Positions 9,072 to 18,249 of a stretch of 64,000 nucleotides of DNA are shown here, in pieces. Position numbers and translations under genes: made by a program. Source of the DNA: Haladaptatus paucihalophilus DX253 (GTDB taxonomy: Archaea; Halobacteriota; Halobacteria; Halobacteriales; Haladaptataceae); contig NZ_AQXI01000001.1 of NCBI RefSeq assembly GCF_000376445.1, forward strand, positions 154,961-218,960. The letters run 5' to 3'. Below the pieces are notes generated by a model. That model saw only the letters and a program-made list of their open reading frames with translations, was not told the origin of the DNA and did not search any database. Numbering within the stretch: position 1 is the stretch's first letter; the number at the start of each line of letters is the position of its first letter.

Positions 9072-10007
9072 ATGAGCGGAACACCGGCCGCACCCGACCC
9101 CGAAAATCGGACGTGGACGGACCGGGTGAGACGCAGCGTTCGAACGACGAGCACGAGCAGGGCGCTGTTGTACGTCGTGTTGTTCGCGCTCGTCGCGTTC
9201 TACCTCGCACCGCTGGAAGCGGGTATCATGACGGCGTTCAAGACCCAAAACGCGTTCAACACGTCGCTGCCGTTCTTCCCCCCGCTCGGAGACGGGTTCA
9301 CGCTCGAAGCGTGGCGCGTCGCGTTGGACAAACTTCAGTCCGGGTTGGTGAACAGCCTGCTGTTGGCCATCCCGGCGACCGTCCTGTCGGCGACGCTCGG
9401 TAGTTTCGCCGCCTACGGCATCACCAACGTCGATTGGAAGTACCAGATGCCCATCGTCGCGCTGTTCGTCGCGGGTATCTTCATCCCGTATCAGGCGGTG
9501 CTGGTGCCGCTCGCACGGTTGTTCACCATCGTGGACACGCAGGCGCTTCTCTCGCCGCTGTGGGGACTGCCGTTCATGCACGAGTACTACGCGAACCTCA
9601 TCAATCTCATCATCGCGCACACGGCGTACGGGATTCCCATCACGTTCCTGCTGTTCCGGTCGTACTACCGGAACTTCTCGGACGAGATGTTGGAGGCGGC
9701 GCGACTCGACGGCGCGAGCGTGTTCAGCATCTACCGGAACATCGTCCTTCCGCTGTCGAAGCCGATGTTCGCCGTGACGCTCATTTACCAGTTCACGCAG
9801 GTCTGGAACGACCTCCTGTTCGCGCTGGTCATCATCCCGAGCGGGAGCGGTTCGTCGGCACCGGTGACGGTCGCGTTGAACAACTTGAGCGGCGGTATCA
9901 TCCAATCGTTCGGCCTGCAGATGGCCGGGGCGTTCATCGCGGCGATACCCACGCTCATCGTCTACGTCCTGTTCGGAGACCAGTTCGCAAAAGGAGTTGC
10001 AAGCTAA
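9072..10007 (+). CDS. Sugar ABC transporter permease, MalG-type
   Basis: About six membrane helices with the EAA loop EMLEAARLDGASVFSIYRNI. I chose ATG 9072 (MSGTPAAPDPENRT, 311 aa) because GGAGG at 9062-9066 is well placed as a ribosome-binding site. A GTG at 9036 is in frame and would overlap the preceding gene by 11 nt and add 12 residues. The C-terminus (FGDQFAKGV) is typical of MalG-type subunits. It partners the permease just upstream. Confidence 0.92.
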   Translation: MSGTPAAPDPENRTWTDRVRRSVRTTSTSRALLYVVLFALVAFYLAPLEAGIMTAFKTQNAFNTSLPFFPPLGDGFTLEAWRVALDKLQSGLVNSLLLAIPATVLSATLGSFAAYGITNVDWKYQMPIVALFVAGIFIPYQAVLVPLARLFTIVDTQALLSPLWGLPFMHEYYANLINLIIAHTAYGIPITFLLFRSYYRNFSDEMLEAARLDGASVFSIYRNIVLPLSKPMFAVTLIYQFTQVWNDLLFALVIIPSGSGSSAPVTVALNNLSGGIIQSFGLQMAGAFIAAIPTLIVYVLFGDQFAKGVAS

Positions 10008-10043
10008 TGATATCGATATACACGACACAACGGAGGAGTACGG

Positions 10044-11201
10044 ATGGCTAAGCTCACACTCGACGGCGTGACGAAGGTGTTCGACGACGGCGGCGACGAC
10101 ATCGTTGCGGTCGATTCGGCGGACGTCGACATCGACGACGGCGAATTCCTCGTCCTCGTCGGTCCGTCCGGATGCGGAAAATCGACGACGCTCCGCATGA
10201 TAGCGGGGCTCGAAACCGTCTCGACTGGCGAGATTCGCCTCGGCGAGACGGTCATCAACGACCAACCGCCGACGGCGCGCAACATCGCCATGGTGTTCCA
10301 GTCCTACGCGCTCTATCCGCACATGACCGTGCGCCAGAACATGAGCTTCGGGCTGGAGGAATCGACGGACATGCCGAAAAGCGAAATCACGCAGACTGTC
10401 GAGGACGCCGCCGAGATGCTCGGCATCGCGGACCTCCTCGACCGCAAACCCGGCGAACTTTCCGGCGGGCAACAACAGCGCGTCGCGCTCGGCCGCGCCA
10501 TCGTCCGGGACCCGGAAGTGTTCCTGATGGACGAGCCGCTGTCGAACCTCGACGCGAAGCTTCGGTCGCAGATGCGCACCGAACTCCAGCGGTTGCAGGA
10601 GGACCTCGGCGTGACGACCGTCTACGTCACCCACGACCAGACGGAGGCGATGACGATGGGCGATAAAATCGCCATCCTCAACGACGGGAAACTCCAGCAG
10701 GTCGCCACCCCCATCGAGGCGTATCACCAACCGGCGAACCGATTCGTCGCCGGGTTCATCGGCGAGCCGTCGATGAACTTCTTCGAGATGGAGCGGAACG
10801 GCGATTCGCTCGTCGGCGAGTGGTTCGAATATCCGCTGTCCTCGGAGACGGCAGCGGAACTCGACGACGCCGAGCGCGTGACGCTCGGCGTCCGACCCGA
10901 GGACGTGGAACTCGTCGCCAGCGGCAGCGGCGACCACGAATTCCGGACCGTCGTCGATGTCGTCGAACCGATGGGTAACGAGAACAACGTCTACCTTCGG
11001 TTCGCGGGCGGCGACGAGTCGAAACCGATGGAGGAACGGGAAACCTTCGTCGCGACGCTCAGCGGAATGCGGACCATCGAGGACGGGCAGGAGGTCATCG
11101 CCCGGATTCCCGAGGAAGCGATACACCTGTTCGATGCCGAGACGGGAACGGCGCTTCGCAACCGGCGTCTCGACCAAGAGGCGACGATTCCGAATCGCTG
11201 A
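10044..11201 (+). CDS. Sugar ABC transporter ATP-binding protein, MalK/UgpC-type
   Basis: The protein has 385 aa. Walker A GPSGCGKST (about residue 35), Q-loop in MVFQSYALYPHMTV, signature LSGGQQQRVALGRA, Walker B VFLMDEP, D-loop SNLDAKLR, and switch His in VYVTHDQTEA. The C-terminal roughly 120 residues form the TOBE/OB regulatory domain found in carbohydrate importers (GVRPEDVEL). An SD-like GGAGG lies about 10 nt before the ATG. It is the last gene of the operon and energises the two permeases. Confidence 0.95.
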   Translation: MAKLTLDGVTKVFDDGGDDIVAVDSADVDIDDGEFLVLVGPSGCGKSTTLRMIAGLETVSTGEIRLGETVINDQPPTARNIAMVFQSYALYPHMTVRQNMSFGLEESTDMPKSEITQTVEDAAEMLGIADLLDRKPGELSGGQQQRVALGRAIVRDPEVFLMDEPLSNLDAKLRSQMRTELQRLQEDLGVTTVYVTHDQTEAMTMGDKIAILNDGKLQQVATPIEAYHQPANRFVAGFIGEPSMNFFEMERNGDSLVGEWFEYPLSSETAAELDDAERVTLGVRPEDVELVASGSGDHEFRTVVDVVEPMGNENNVYLRFAGGDESKPMEERETFVATLSGMRTIEDGQEVIARIPEEAIHLFDAETGTALRNRRLDQEATIPNR

Positions 11202-11228
11202 CCCCGAATCGGTATTTGAAATCCCGAC

Positions 11229-11477
11229 CTACCGCTGGTCGTACTCTTCTGGCGTGTACGTTTTCAGTTCGAGCGCGTGGATATCCGTCGTCATGTGGTC
11301 GCCGAGCGCGTCGTAGACCAACTGGTGTTGTTCGACCAGCGTCTTGCCCTCGAACGCCGGGGAGACGACGGTCGCGGCGAGGTGGTCTTCGTCGTGGACG
11401 CCCCGCGGGTGGCTCACGGTCGCGTCCGCGTCGTTCAGTTCGGATTCGATGAGTTCGGCGACTTCGTTCGCGTTCAT
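11229..11477 (-). CDS. BolA-like protein
   Basis: 82 aa from the ATG at 11477 (MNANEVAELIESEL); the reading frame extends 9 codons upstream to another ATG but lacks family similarity there. It reads as BolA fold: N-terminal helix, ATVVSPAFEGKTLVEQHQLVYDAL with the invariant central helix-turn-helix-like segment, then LELKTYTPEEY. BolA proteins work with monothiol glutaredoxins in Fe-S handling or act as regulators; the archaeal role is uncertain. It is convergent with the sugar ABC ATPase gene, with 27 nt between stops. Confidence 0.85.
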   Translation of the reverse strand: MNANEVAELIESELNDADATVSHPRGVHDEDHLAATVVSPAFEGKTLVEQHQLVYDALGDHMTTDIHALELKTYTPEEYDQR

Positions 11478-11537
11478 GAACGACCCTTTTCCGTCGGCGA
11501 CCAAAAGACGACGGGTTCGAACACGCCGACGGTCGAA

Positions 11538-11834
11538 TCAGGCGCGGACTATTTCGTCGAGTCGCCCGACCGTTTTCGCGTCCGGTTCCGTCCCGTTGCG
11601 GTCGCCCGACAGTTCGACGCGCTCGACGGGAGGTCGTCTGTATTCGGTGTAGACGTTCCAGACGGTCCCGTCGTCGGCTTCGACGGTGAACTCCTGAACG
11701 TCGTCGTCAGGTTGCCAAACGCGGGTAATCTTCCCCTCGACGGTTCCGCCGCCGCTCGACTTTTCGGGCGACCAGTCGAACGCGACCGCCATCCCTTCCG
11801 TTACTTCGTTCGGTTCGAGCGTCCTGTCAGTCAT
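11538..11834 (-). CDS. Conserved haloarchaeal hypothetical protein
   Basis: 98 aa from the ATG at 11834 (MTDRTLEPNEVTEG); ATG 11837 is also possible. It looks like a small beta-rich domain (MAVAFDWSPE..., KITRVWQPDDDVQEFTVEADDGTVWNVYTEYRRPP) with acidic composition. I do not recognise a function. It lies 41 nt upstream of nothing on its strand and follows fen1 by 40 nt, so it may be co-transcribed with fen1. Confidence 0.7.
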   Translation of the reverse strand: MTDRTLEPNEVTEGMAVAFDWSPEKSSGGGTVEGKITRVWQPDDDVQEFTVEADDGTVWNVYTEYRRPPVERVELSGDRNGTEPDAKTVGRLDEIVRA

Positions 11835-11874
11835 CATCGACCGTAGCGCCTCGACCACCCTGAACGTACTGGCC

Positions 11875-12855
11875 CTACGTCCACTGGTCGAGGCCGGTCT
11901 GGGTGATGCTCTCTTCGATGCGCTCGAAGCCGCGCGCCACCTCGTCCTCGCGGATGTCCCACTCCTCGGTGACGTACTCGCGCGCCGCCTCGATGTCCGG
12001 GTCCATCTCCGGGTCGAACTCGAACTCGTCGGTCACGTCGGGTTCGAGGAACATCCCGCGGATGACGTCCACGTTCTCGATGTACGCGTCCCGTTCTTCG
12101 AGGACGCCCCAGAGGTCGCCGTGCTCTGTGACGCCCTTGAGCGCCGTCTTCGGGCCGACGCCGGAGACACCTTCGTTGAAGTCGGTGCCACAGAGGATGG
12201 CGATATCGACCAACTGCTCCCACGTGATGTCGTGTTCGTCGAGCGTCGCCTCGAAGTCCATCAGTTCGGGATTCCCCTTGCTCGTCAGTTGACGAAGGGT
12301 GAGCGGCGCGCCCAGCAAGAGCGCGTCGTAATCCTCGGTCCCGGCGTAATCGACCGCGCCGGTTCGCGCCATGTGCGCCGCCTGCGCCTCGCCCTCCGCG
12401 GGCGCTTCGATGACCGGCACGTCGAGCAGGTCGAGCAGTTCCCGCGTCGTCTCCTGAATGACGGGGGTGAGTCGCTGGGTGTGGGCGTCGAGCCGCGCGA
12501 CTTCGATTGCGTCGCCCTCCTCGCGCGCCTCCTCAAGTCGCTCCTCCAGTTTCTCGCGCTGTTCGCGCCGGTCCTCGATTTCGTCGCTCTTGAGGTCGGT
12601 CACGTGGCCGTCGAAGACGAACACCGGCGTCAGGTCGTGCTCGAAGAATTTCGGTAAGCCCTGGACGACGCCGACGAGATTTGCGACTTCGGTGCCGTCC
12701 TCGGTGGTGTACACCTCGTCTCGCGTCCATTTCACCGTCGTCGTGAGGTAGCGATAGAGCCAGTTGTGCGCGTCGATGGCGACGAGCGACCCCTCGATGT
12801 CGTCGAAGCTGATCTCTTCGAGGGATGCGAGCTGTCGAAGTGCGGAGTTTCCCAT
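11875..12855 (-). CDS. fen: Flap endonuclease 1
   Basis: The 326-aa structure-specific nuclease removes 5' flaps in Okazaki fragment maturation and repair. The N domain begins [20 protein letters not shown] with the metal ligand Asp in [10 protein letters not shown]; further acidic ligands are in [20 protein letters not shown] and [10 protein letters not shown]. The helix-hairpin-helix [17 protein letters not shown] binds DNA. The last residues QTGLDQWT fit a PCNA-interacting box (Q..L..W.). Length is normal. The ATG is at 12855. Confidence 0.95.
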   Translation of the reverse strand: MGNSALRQLASLEEISFDDIEGSLVAIDAHNWLYRYLTTTVKWTRDEVYTTEDGTEVANLVGVVQGLPKFFEHDLTPVFVFDGHVTDLKSDEIEDRREQREKLEERLEEAREEGDAIEVARLDAHTQRLTPVIQETTRELLDLLDVPVIEAPAEGEAQAAHMARTGAVDYAGTEDYDALLLGAPLTLRQLTSKGNPELMDFEATLDEHDITWEQLVDIAILCGTDFNEGVSGVGPKTALKGVTEHGDLWGVLEERDAYIENVDVIRGMFLEPDVTDEFEFDPEMDPDIEAAREYVTEEWDIREDEVARGFERIEESITQTGLDQWT

Positions 12856-12960
12856 TTGGCGACGCTACGGGCGGGAAGGGCTTCAAAGCACCCTCTTCGA
12901 CGCGCCGAGGGGAGGTCCGTGGCACGGAAAACGACGAAAATGAGCGAAAAACCCGCCCGA

Positions 12961-13974
12961 CTAACTGCCGGAGTCGGTCGTCGTGGTCGTGGTAGTCGTC
13001 GTCCCGGAACCGTCGTCGGTCGTGGTTGTCGTGTCGCTCGTCCCCGTCGTTGTAGTCGTATTCGTCGTCGTTGTGGTTGTATTCGTGGTGGTCGTGTCGG
13101 AGTCGTCGCCGTTCGTCGTAGTCGTCGTGGTCGTTTCGGAATCCGACCCCGACCCACGTCCGAGCGCGGCGTCGAGTTGCGCTTTCGTCTTCTTCGGGTT
13201 CACCGTCGGTGCCGTCACCGTGTCGCCGACGACGATGCGGGGAACGGCCGAAATCGGAATCTCGTGTACCTGGTCCATCGTCCGTTCGATTTGGGACTGG
13301 TACTTTTTCGCCTCGATTTGCGAGGTGATTTTGGAGAGGTGGCTCACGTCGGCCTCCTCGGCGATGCGGACGAGCGTCTCCGTCGTCGCCCACCCCGGCG
13401 AACTGTTCTGGTTCTGGAACATCGTACCGAAGTACGTCCAGTAGGATTCGGGGTCCTCGTTCCAGACAGACAGTCCGGCGCGTGCGGCGCGGGGTTCGTC
13501 CGGGCCGTGGAACCCTTCGCCGTCCTCGTAGGCGACTGCGCGGAACTCGATGGCCACGTCGCCGGGTTTCACGTACTCCTCGATGAAGGTCGGTAGGATG
13601 TTCAGGACGAAGTCGTGGGTGTACGGGCACTTCCACGCGCCGTAAAACTTCGCCGTCACCGAGGCGTCGTCGTCGCCCATCGTCGCGTACTCGTTCTCGG
13701 TCGGCTTGCTCGGCAGCGGAACCGACCGGTACGCTTTCGGCGACGGTTCGACCTTCTCCGGGGGACCCTCGTCGGACGCCGACTTCGAGTCGTTTTCGGT
13801 GTCGGTCGTCTCCGGGGCCGCCGGGCCCTCCTCCGTGGTAGTCGACTGTTCGCCGCCGGACCGTTCGCCCGTCGTCTCGGGACTCCCGTCCTTCGAGAAG
13901 GCCGAACACCCCGCAATTCCGGCCGAGAGTCCCGCCCCGATGACGCCGAGCACTCTTCTTCTATCGTCTCTCAC
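12961..13974 (-). CDS. DsbA/thioredoxin-fold lipoprotein with CPYT active-site motif
   Basis: The protein has 337 aa. RRRVLG plus a hydrophobic stretch and lipobox GIAGC indicate a Tat lipoprotein. Residues about 25-75 are a disordered Ser/Thr/Glu linker. The DsbA-like domain (about 85-260) has FYGAWKCPYTHDF, so the usual second Cys of CPYC is Thr, and the cis-Pro loop ISAVPRIVVGD is present. The last about 75 residues are an almost pure Thr tail with Asp/Gly/Ser. A one-Cys motif fits an isomerase, reductase or thiol-protecting role rather than an oxidase. Ends in DSGS without a membrane anchor. Confidence 0.82.
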   Translation of the reverse strand: MRDDRRRVLGVIGAGLSAGIAGCSAFSKDGSPETTGERSGGEQSTTTEEGPAAPETTDTENDSKSASDEGPPEKVEPSPKAYRSVPLPSKPTENEYATMGDDDASVTAKFYGAWKCPYTHDFVLNILPTFIEEYVKPGDVAIEFRAVAYEDGEGFHGPDEPRAARAGLSVWNEDPESYWTYFGTMFQNQNSSPGWATTETLVRIAEEADVSHLSKITSQIEAKKYQSQIERTMDQVHEIPISAVPRIVVGDTVTAPTVNPKKTKAQLDAALGRGSGSDSETTTTTTTNGDDSDTTTTNTTTTTTNTTTTTGTSDTTTTTDDGSGTTTTTTTTTDSGS

Positions 13975-14087
13975 TACGATACGGAAAGAGATACTCCACC
14001 TTCGTTAATAGGGCGTTAATAGCTGAATGAACGGGTCGAGGACCGCGAACGCGCACCGCACTCGAATCGGGCGAGGGACCTCGAAAT

Positions 14088-14666
14088 TCACTCCCGCGGG
14101 GGAGTCGCTCCCTCCTTCGACGCAAGAAATGCTTGTTCCCCCGACGAGAGGTCGCGCTCGCGGTAGCGGTCCAAGCCGTCCTGATAGCGCTCGCGCCCCG
14201 CTACGGGACGTGGATGTTCCAAGACGAGTTCGGCCAACCCGGTGTCCTCGCCGGTGAACCCGAACCCCGCCCGGTAGAGCGCTTGGTACGCGTAGGGGTT
14301 GTTTACCGCGATTTTCACGCGGTGATATCCCCGGTCGTGAATCCGCTCCGTCGTGAATCGGGCGAGTTTCGGGCCGATTCCCTCGCCGCGTCGGTCGGCG
14401 TGCACGGTCACGTACCGGAGCCACATCGTCCCGTCGTCGGTTCGGTCCTCGTTGAACGCGATGGCTGCGACGACCGATTCGTCGCCGAAGCTCACCGGCG
14501 GGCGTTCCGACGGCCGCTCGGCGCGGACGACGGCCTTCCCCGTGTTCGACATCACGAACTTGCCCGCGTAGCTGAACCGCTCGTAGTCGAGGCGTATCTT
14601 CGGCCCGTCGTCCGGCCAGCCCAATACCGCATACTCCATGTCATCCGGTTTCGACGCGACGTACAT
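14088..14666 (-). CDS. GNAT-family N-acetyltransferase
   Basis: The protein has 192 aa. The central GNAT core is visible: AAIAFNEDR (beta strand), MWLRYVTVHADRRGEGIGPKLARF (acetyl-CoA pyrophosphate loop RRGEGIG) and VNNPYAYQALYRAGFGFTGED (motif B). The substrate is unknown. The start is ATG 14666; an internal ATG at residue 10 is an alternative. It is divergent from the methyltransferase at 14745, with about 78 nt between starts. Confidence 0.85.
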   Translation of the reverse strand: MYVASKPDDMEYAVLGWPDDGPKIRLDYERFSYAGKFVMSNTGKAVVRAERPSERPPVSFGDESVVAAIAFNEDRTDDGTMWLRYVTVHADRRGEGIGPKLARFTTERIHDRGYHRVKIAVNNPYAYQALYRAGFGFTGEDTGLAELVLEHPRPVAGRERYQDGLDRYRERDLSSGEQAFLASKEGATPPRE

Positions 14667-14744
14667 CCATCCATCGGGGCGGTCGCGGGAGAACGGATGT
14701 CGGTCCCCCGCCGGATTTTATGTGGTCGCATTCGTTGTTCCGAT

Positions 14745-15335
14745 ATGACCCCTACCGACGGCGACATCGGGCACTTCGACCGCATCGCGCGCTTTTACGA
14801 CTCCTTCTCGCCGGAATCGGACTCCGACGTCCTCCGCGAGGGACTCGAACAGGCGGAGCGTCCGATAGAGCGAATCGCCGACGTCGCCGGGGGAACCGGT
14901 CGTGCCGTTCGGGCCTTGGATGTCAACGAGGAGGTCGTGGTCGATGCGTCGGCGGGGATGCTCGCACAGGCCCACAGTCACGGCTTGGCCTGCGTGCGCG
15001 GCGACGCTACGAGACTGCCGCTGGCGAGCGAGTCCGTCGATGCCGCCGTCATCTCCGACGCGCTGCATCACATCGGCGACCCGGACGCGACGCTCGCGGA
15101 GGTCGAGCGAATCCTCCGTCCGGGCGGCGTGCTCATCGTCCGCGAGTACAACCCGGCGACGGTCCGCGGGTGGTTCCTCGTCCGCGGCGAACACCTGCTG
15201 GGGATGGACTCGACGTTCGTCACGCCGGAGGCCTTGGTTCGGAAGTTGGACGCCGCGAATCTCGTCCCGCGCGTTCGAAATCGCGGATTCGACTACACCG
15301 TCGCGGGCGTCAAGCCGACACCGGGAACGCCATAA
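14745..15335 (+). CDS. SAM-dependent class I methyltransferase
   Basis: 196 aa starting MTPTDGDIGHFDRIARFYD. SAM-binding motif I is IADVAGGTGRAVRAL, motif II has VVVDASAGML, then VRGDATRLPLASESVDAAVISDALHHI and EVERILRPGGVLIVREYNP, a typical UbiE/methyltransferase-11 pattern. The methyl acceptor is not identifiable. A GATTTTATG box about 30 nt upstream fits a leaderless start. A frame stays open far upstream, but that part is shadow of the opposite-strand acetyltransferase. Confidence 0.86.
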   Translation: MTPTDGDIGHFDRIARFYDSFSPESDSDVLREGLEQAERPIERIADVAGGTGRAVRALDVNEEVVVDASAGMLAQAHSHGLACVRGDATRLPLASESVDAAVISDALHHIGDPDATLAEVERILRPGGVLIVREYNPATVRGWFLVRGEHLLGMDSTFVTPEALVRKLDAANLVPRVRNRGFDYTVAGVKPTPGTP

Positions 15336-15357
15336 CCCCGGCGTTCCAACACCGTGT

Positions 15358-15777
15358 ATGAGCAGTGCGTTCGGCACCCGACGGTTCGACCGCTCGTCAA
15401 CCACGGCAGGACTGGTCATCGGCGACGTGATGGTGTTGGTCGTCCTCCTCGGAATCGGGAGTATGAACCACAACGAGAACATCATCGGGAATCCCGGCTA
15501 CTTCGCCGGGACCGTCGCGCCGTTCCTCATCGGGTGGATAATCGCGTCGCTCGTCGTCGGACTGTACAGTTCACGCGCGCGTCGGTCGGTCCGCAGTTCG
15601 GTGCTGTTAGCGGACGGAACGTGGGTCATCGCCGCGCTCATCGGAGCGGGCCTTCGCGCGACGTCGTTCTTCCACGGCGAGTCGCCGCTCACGTTCGTCC
15701 TCGTCATGCTCGGCTTCGGACTGCTCTTCATGACCGTCTGGCGACTCGTGGCGAGCGTCGCGTCGAACGCGTTGTAA
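15358..15777 (+). CDS. DUF3054-like small membrane protein
   Basis: The 139-aa protein starts MSSAFGTRRFDRSSTTAG at the ATG at 15358, 22 nt after the methyltransferase stop. Four hydrophobic helices are evident (VIGDVMVLVVLLGIG, FAGTVAPFLIGWIIASLVVGLY, GTWVIAALIGAGLRAT, LTFVLVMLGFGLLFMTVW). The pattern matches DUF3054 membrane proteins as I know them. It is possibly co-transcribed with the methyltransferase. Function unknown. Confidence 0.78.
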   Translation: MSSAFGTRRFDRSSTTAGLVIGDVMVLVVLLGIGSMNHNENIIGNPGYFAGTVAPFLIGWIIASLVVGLYSSRARRSVRSSVLLADGTWVIAALIGAGLRATSFFHGESPLTFVLVMLGFGLLFMTVWRLVASVASNAL

Positions 15778-15851
15778 CCTCCCCGTTCCGCCGGTCGAAG
15801 GCTGGCTCCGCGGCCCGTAGCGTGAAGTGACTCCCGACTGTGGATTTCGTG

Positions 15852-16253
15852 ATGTCATCCATCCCGACGGAGTTTCAGGAGTTGTTCGAGAAGCCGGTGT
15901 TCGCGTACTTCGCCACGCTCACGCCGGACGGCCTGCCGCACGTAACGCCGGTGTGGGTCGATTACGACGCCGACGAGGACAGAGTGCTGGTCAACACCGA
16001 ACGCGGTCGGCGCAAGGAGCGAAACGTACGAGAGAATCCGAAAGTCGGAATGGGGATGACGGACCCCGACGACCGCTACCGGGCGCTCTCCGTCCTCGGC
16101 GAGGTGGACGAAGTAACCGAAGACGGTGCCCGGGAACACATCGACGACCTCTCACGACGATACACCGGCGAGGAGTACCAACCGGAGATTCGAACGGCGC
16201 GGGTCCTCCTCAAAATTCGCCCCGACGAGGTTATCGCTCACGGCGGGGACTGA
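15852..16253 (+). CDS. PPOX-class (pyridoxamine oxidase-like) F420- or flavin-binding protein
   Basis: 133 aa from ATG 15852 (MSSIPTEFQELFEKP); a GTG 12 nt upstream is in frame. It has the split-barrel pattern: VFAYFATLTPDGLPHVTPVWVDYD, RVLVNTERGRRKERNVRENPKVGM and ALSVLGEVDEV, ending with a C-terminal helix and IRPDEVI. Family members are F420-dependent or FMN-binding reductases of about this length. The substrate is unknown. A lone gene, convergent with the SdpI-like gene. Confidence 0.83.
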   Translation: MSSIPTEFQELFEKPVFAYFATLTPDGLPHVTPVWVDYDADEDRVLVNTERGRRKERNVRENPKVGMGMTDPDDRYRALSVLGEVDEVTEDGAREHIDDLSRRYTGEEYQPEIRTARVLLKIRPDEVIAHGGD

Positions 16254-16263
16254 CGGAACGCGT

Positions 16264-16905
16264 TCAGACGGTGACGCGCCGGTATTCGACGTAGGAGTAC
16301 ACCGTGAGGTAGACGGAGGCGAGAAGCACCGGCCCGACCATCAGGTAGATGGCGTACTGCGGGACAAAGACGGCGAGGACGGCGAGGACGCCCGCCAGTT
16401 TGAACAGCGGCCCGGCGCGCGTATGCGTCTTCTTCCACACGTCGTCGTTCGAGAGCGTCCACGGGGTCTTGATGCCGACGAACCAGTTGCGCTCGACGCG
16501 ATTCATGAGCGCGCCGATGAAGTAGAACAACACGCCCATCGCCGGGGCGAGGACGGTCGTGAAGTTGAACCGGTAGCCGAGGTTCCACAGGATGGTCAGC
16601 AGATGGACGTACAGCATGAAGGCGACGAACAGGACGACGAACAGGTCGTAGTACTCCCGAAACGCCGCGACGTTCTTCCGGAGCGGGTCGATGCGCGGAA
16701 GCGCGGCGAGCAGGACGAGGAGTCCCGCGGTCAGCGTCGGAAGAAGCAGTAGGCCCCACAGTTTCGGCATCGTCCCGTCGGCGGCACCGCTCGCGTTCCA
16801 GTGGGTCGCCATCTGTCCCGGCATTCGGGGATAGAAGTACGCGCTGAGGCCGAACGAAACGACGACGAGCGCGAGCGCGATGAAGTACGATTTTCTCCCC
16901 TTCAT
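16264..16905 (-). CDS. SdpI-like (DUF1648) membrane protein
   Basis: 213 aa from ATG 16905 (MKGRKSYFIALALVV). The N-terminal DUF1648 segment has the hallmark LPRMPGQ-type stretch (YFYPRMPGQMATHWNASGAADG). Six or so helices follow, including the SdpI motif NRVERNWFVGIKTPWTLSNDDVWKKTH. SdpI is the immunity protein against the Bacillus SdpC toxin and an autorepressor-sequestering protein; archaeal homologues are of unknown role. Divergent from the MFS gene with 87 nt between start codons and an apparently shared TATA element. Confidence 0.87.
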   Translation of the reverse strand: MKGRKSYFIALALVVVSFGLSAYFYPRMPGQMATHWNASGAADGTMPKLWGLLLLPTLTAGLLVLLAALPRIDPLRKNVAAFREYYDLFVVLFVAFMLYVHLLTILWNLGYRFNFTTVLAPAMGVLFYFIGALMNRVERNWFVGIKTPWTLSNDDVWKKTHTRAGPLFKLAGVLAVLAVFVPQYAIYLMVGPVLLASVYLTVYSYVEYRRVTV

Positions 16906-16928
16906 AGACGATAATTGTTCTCGTACCA

Positions 16929-16937
16929 ATATAAACC
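16929..16937. promoter_or_regulatory. Shared TATA-like element between sdpI-like and MFS genes
   Basis: ATATAAACC read on the forward strand is placed for the MFS gene (start 16993); its complement GGTTTATAT is about 25 nt before the SdpI-like start codon at 16905. One element could therefore drive both divergent genes. Spacing to the SdpI-like start suggests a leaderless mRNA, and a leader of roughly 30 nt for the MFS gene. Confidence 0.4.
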
Positions 16938-16992
16938 TACGCGGGTTTCCTCAAACACAATCCTGATTGACCTCCGGTCGGTCCGTTTCGCC

Positions 16993-18249
16993 ATGAGTAC
17001 TACCGATATCGATTATTCTGCACGTGCGAAAGACGTGCTCGGCTTCTCCAGATGGTGGCAGGTCGCCGCCGCCGTCGTGATGATGGGGCTCGTCAGTCCC
17101 TATCAGTACGTCTGGTCGTCCATCCGTTCGCCGATGGCGAACCGCCTCGCCATCGACCCGGCGGCGCTCGGCGCGGTGTTCACCCTCTTCGTCATCTTTC
17201 AGGCGGGGTCGCAGTTCCCGGTCGGTTGGTGGCGCGACAGACACGGCCCGCGTGCGCTGACGCTACTGGCCGGACTCCTCGCGGGAGGCGGCTACCTCGG
17301 CCTCTCGCGTGCGACGAGCGTCTGGCAGTTGTACGTCCTCTACTCGCTCGGTGCCGTCGGGGTCGGCATCGTCTACACGGTCGCGGTGAACACGGCGCTG
17401 AAGTGGTTCCCGGACCGTCGCGGCCTGACGACCGGACTCGGGACGATGGCTTTCGCGGGCGGCAGTGCGCTGGTCGTTCCGTACGTCCGGGCGAACGCGA
17501 CGGCCGCGAACTATCCCGGCGTCCTCCGGAACATGGGCCTGCTCATCGGAATCGGAATCATCGTCGGCGCGGTCGTGCTTCGGGACCCGCCGAAGGGGTG
17601 GCTCGAAGCGACGACGAACGGGGGCGACGACGCCGGTTCCGACGCCGACCCGACCGCGAGAAAGCAGTACACGTGGCGCGAGATGGCGGGAACGTGGCAG
17701 TTCTGGGTGATGTACGTCATGTTCGTCTGCGCCAGCGGAGCCGGACTGATGCTGACCGCGAAGGTCGTCTCCTTCGCCGAAAACCTCGGTTTGGCGGCCG
17801 TCATCGCGACGGTTTCGGCGACGGTGTTGCCGGTCGCGGGCGGCGTCGGCCGTCTGGTCGTCGGGGACGCCTCGGACCGTCTCGACCGCGAAAAGGCGAT
17901 GGCGGCGTCCTTTTTCCTCTGTGGAATCGGCCTGTTCGCCGTCGTCTGGTTCGCGCGCGCGGAATCGAACGTCGGATTCATCCTCGCGGTCATCGTCGCC
18001 ACGTTCTTCTGGAGTCCGCAGTACACGCTGTTCCCGAGCGTCGTAGGTGACTACTACGGCCGAGAACACTCGTCCGCGAACTACGCGCTCCTCTACTCCG
18101 GCAAGATGTGGGGCGGGGTGTTCGGCGGGGCGGTCACGGGCTTTCTCATCACCGCGACGGGGTGGACGACGGCGTTCCTCGTCGGGGGCGTGCTCGCAAT
18201 CGTGGCGGCGGTCGGCGCGCTGTTCCTCCGTCCGCCGACGGACAGCTAA
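16993..18249 (+). CDS. Major facilitator superfamily transporter, oxalate/formate antiporter-like
   Basis: 418 aa from ATG 16993 (MSTTDIDYSARAKDVLGFS). Twelve helices are plausible, with the loop 2-3 motif GWWRDRHGPRAL (MFS motif A) and a long central charged loop (TTNGGDDAGSDADPTARK). The GLTTGLGTMAFAGGSAL and LYSGKMWGGVFGGAVTGFL segments resemble the OFA (oxalate:formate antiporter) subfamily. The transported anion is not determined. An apparent upstream open extension contains only non-hydrophobic sequence and was not used. Confidence 0.87.
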   Translation: MSTTDIDYSARAKDVLGFSRWWQVAAAVVMMGLVSPYQYVWSSIRSPMANRLAIDPAALGAVFTLFVIFQAGSQFPVGWWRDRHGPRALTLLAGLLAGGGYLGLSRATSVWQLYVLYSLGAVGVGIVYTVAVNTALKWFPDRRGLTTGLGTMAFAGGSALVVPYVRANATAANYPGVLRNMGLLIGIGIIVGAVVLRDPPKGWLEATTNGGDDAGSDADPTARKQYTWREMAGTWQFWVMYVMFVCASGAGLMLTAKVVSFAENLGLAAVIATVSATVLPVAGGVGRLVVGDASDRLDREKAMAASFFLCGIGLFAVVWFARAESNVGFILAVIVATFFWSPQYTLFPSVVGDYYGREHSSANYALLYSGKMWGGVFGGAVTGFLITATGWTTAFLVGGVLAIVAAVGALFLRPPTDS

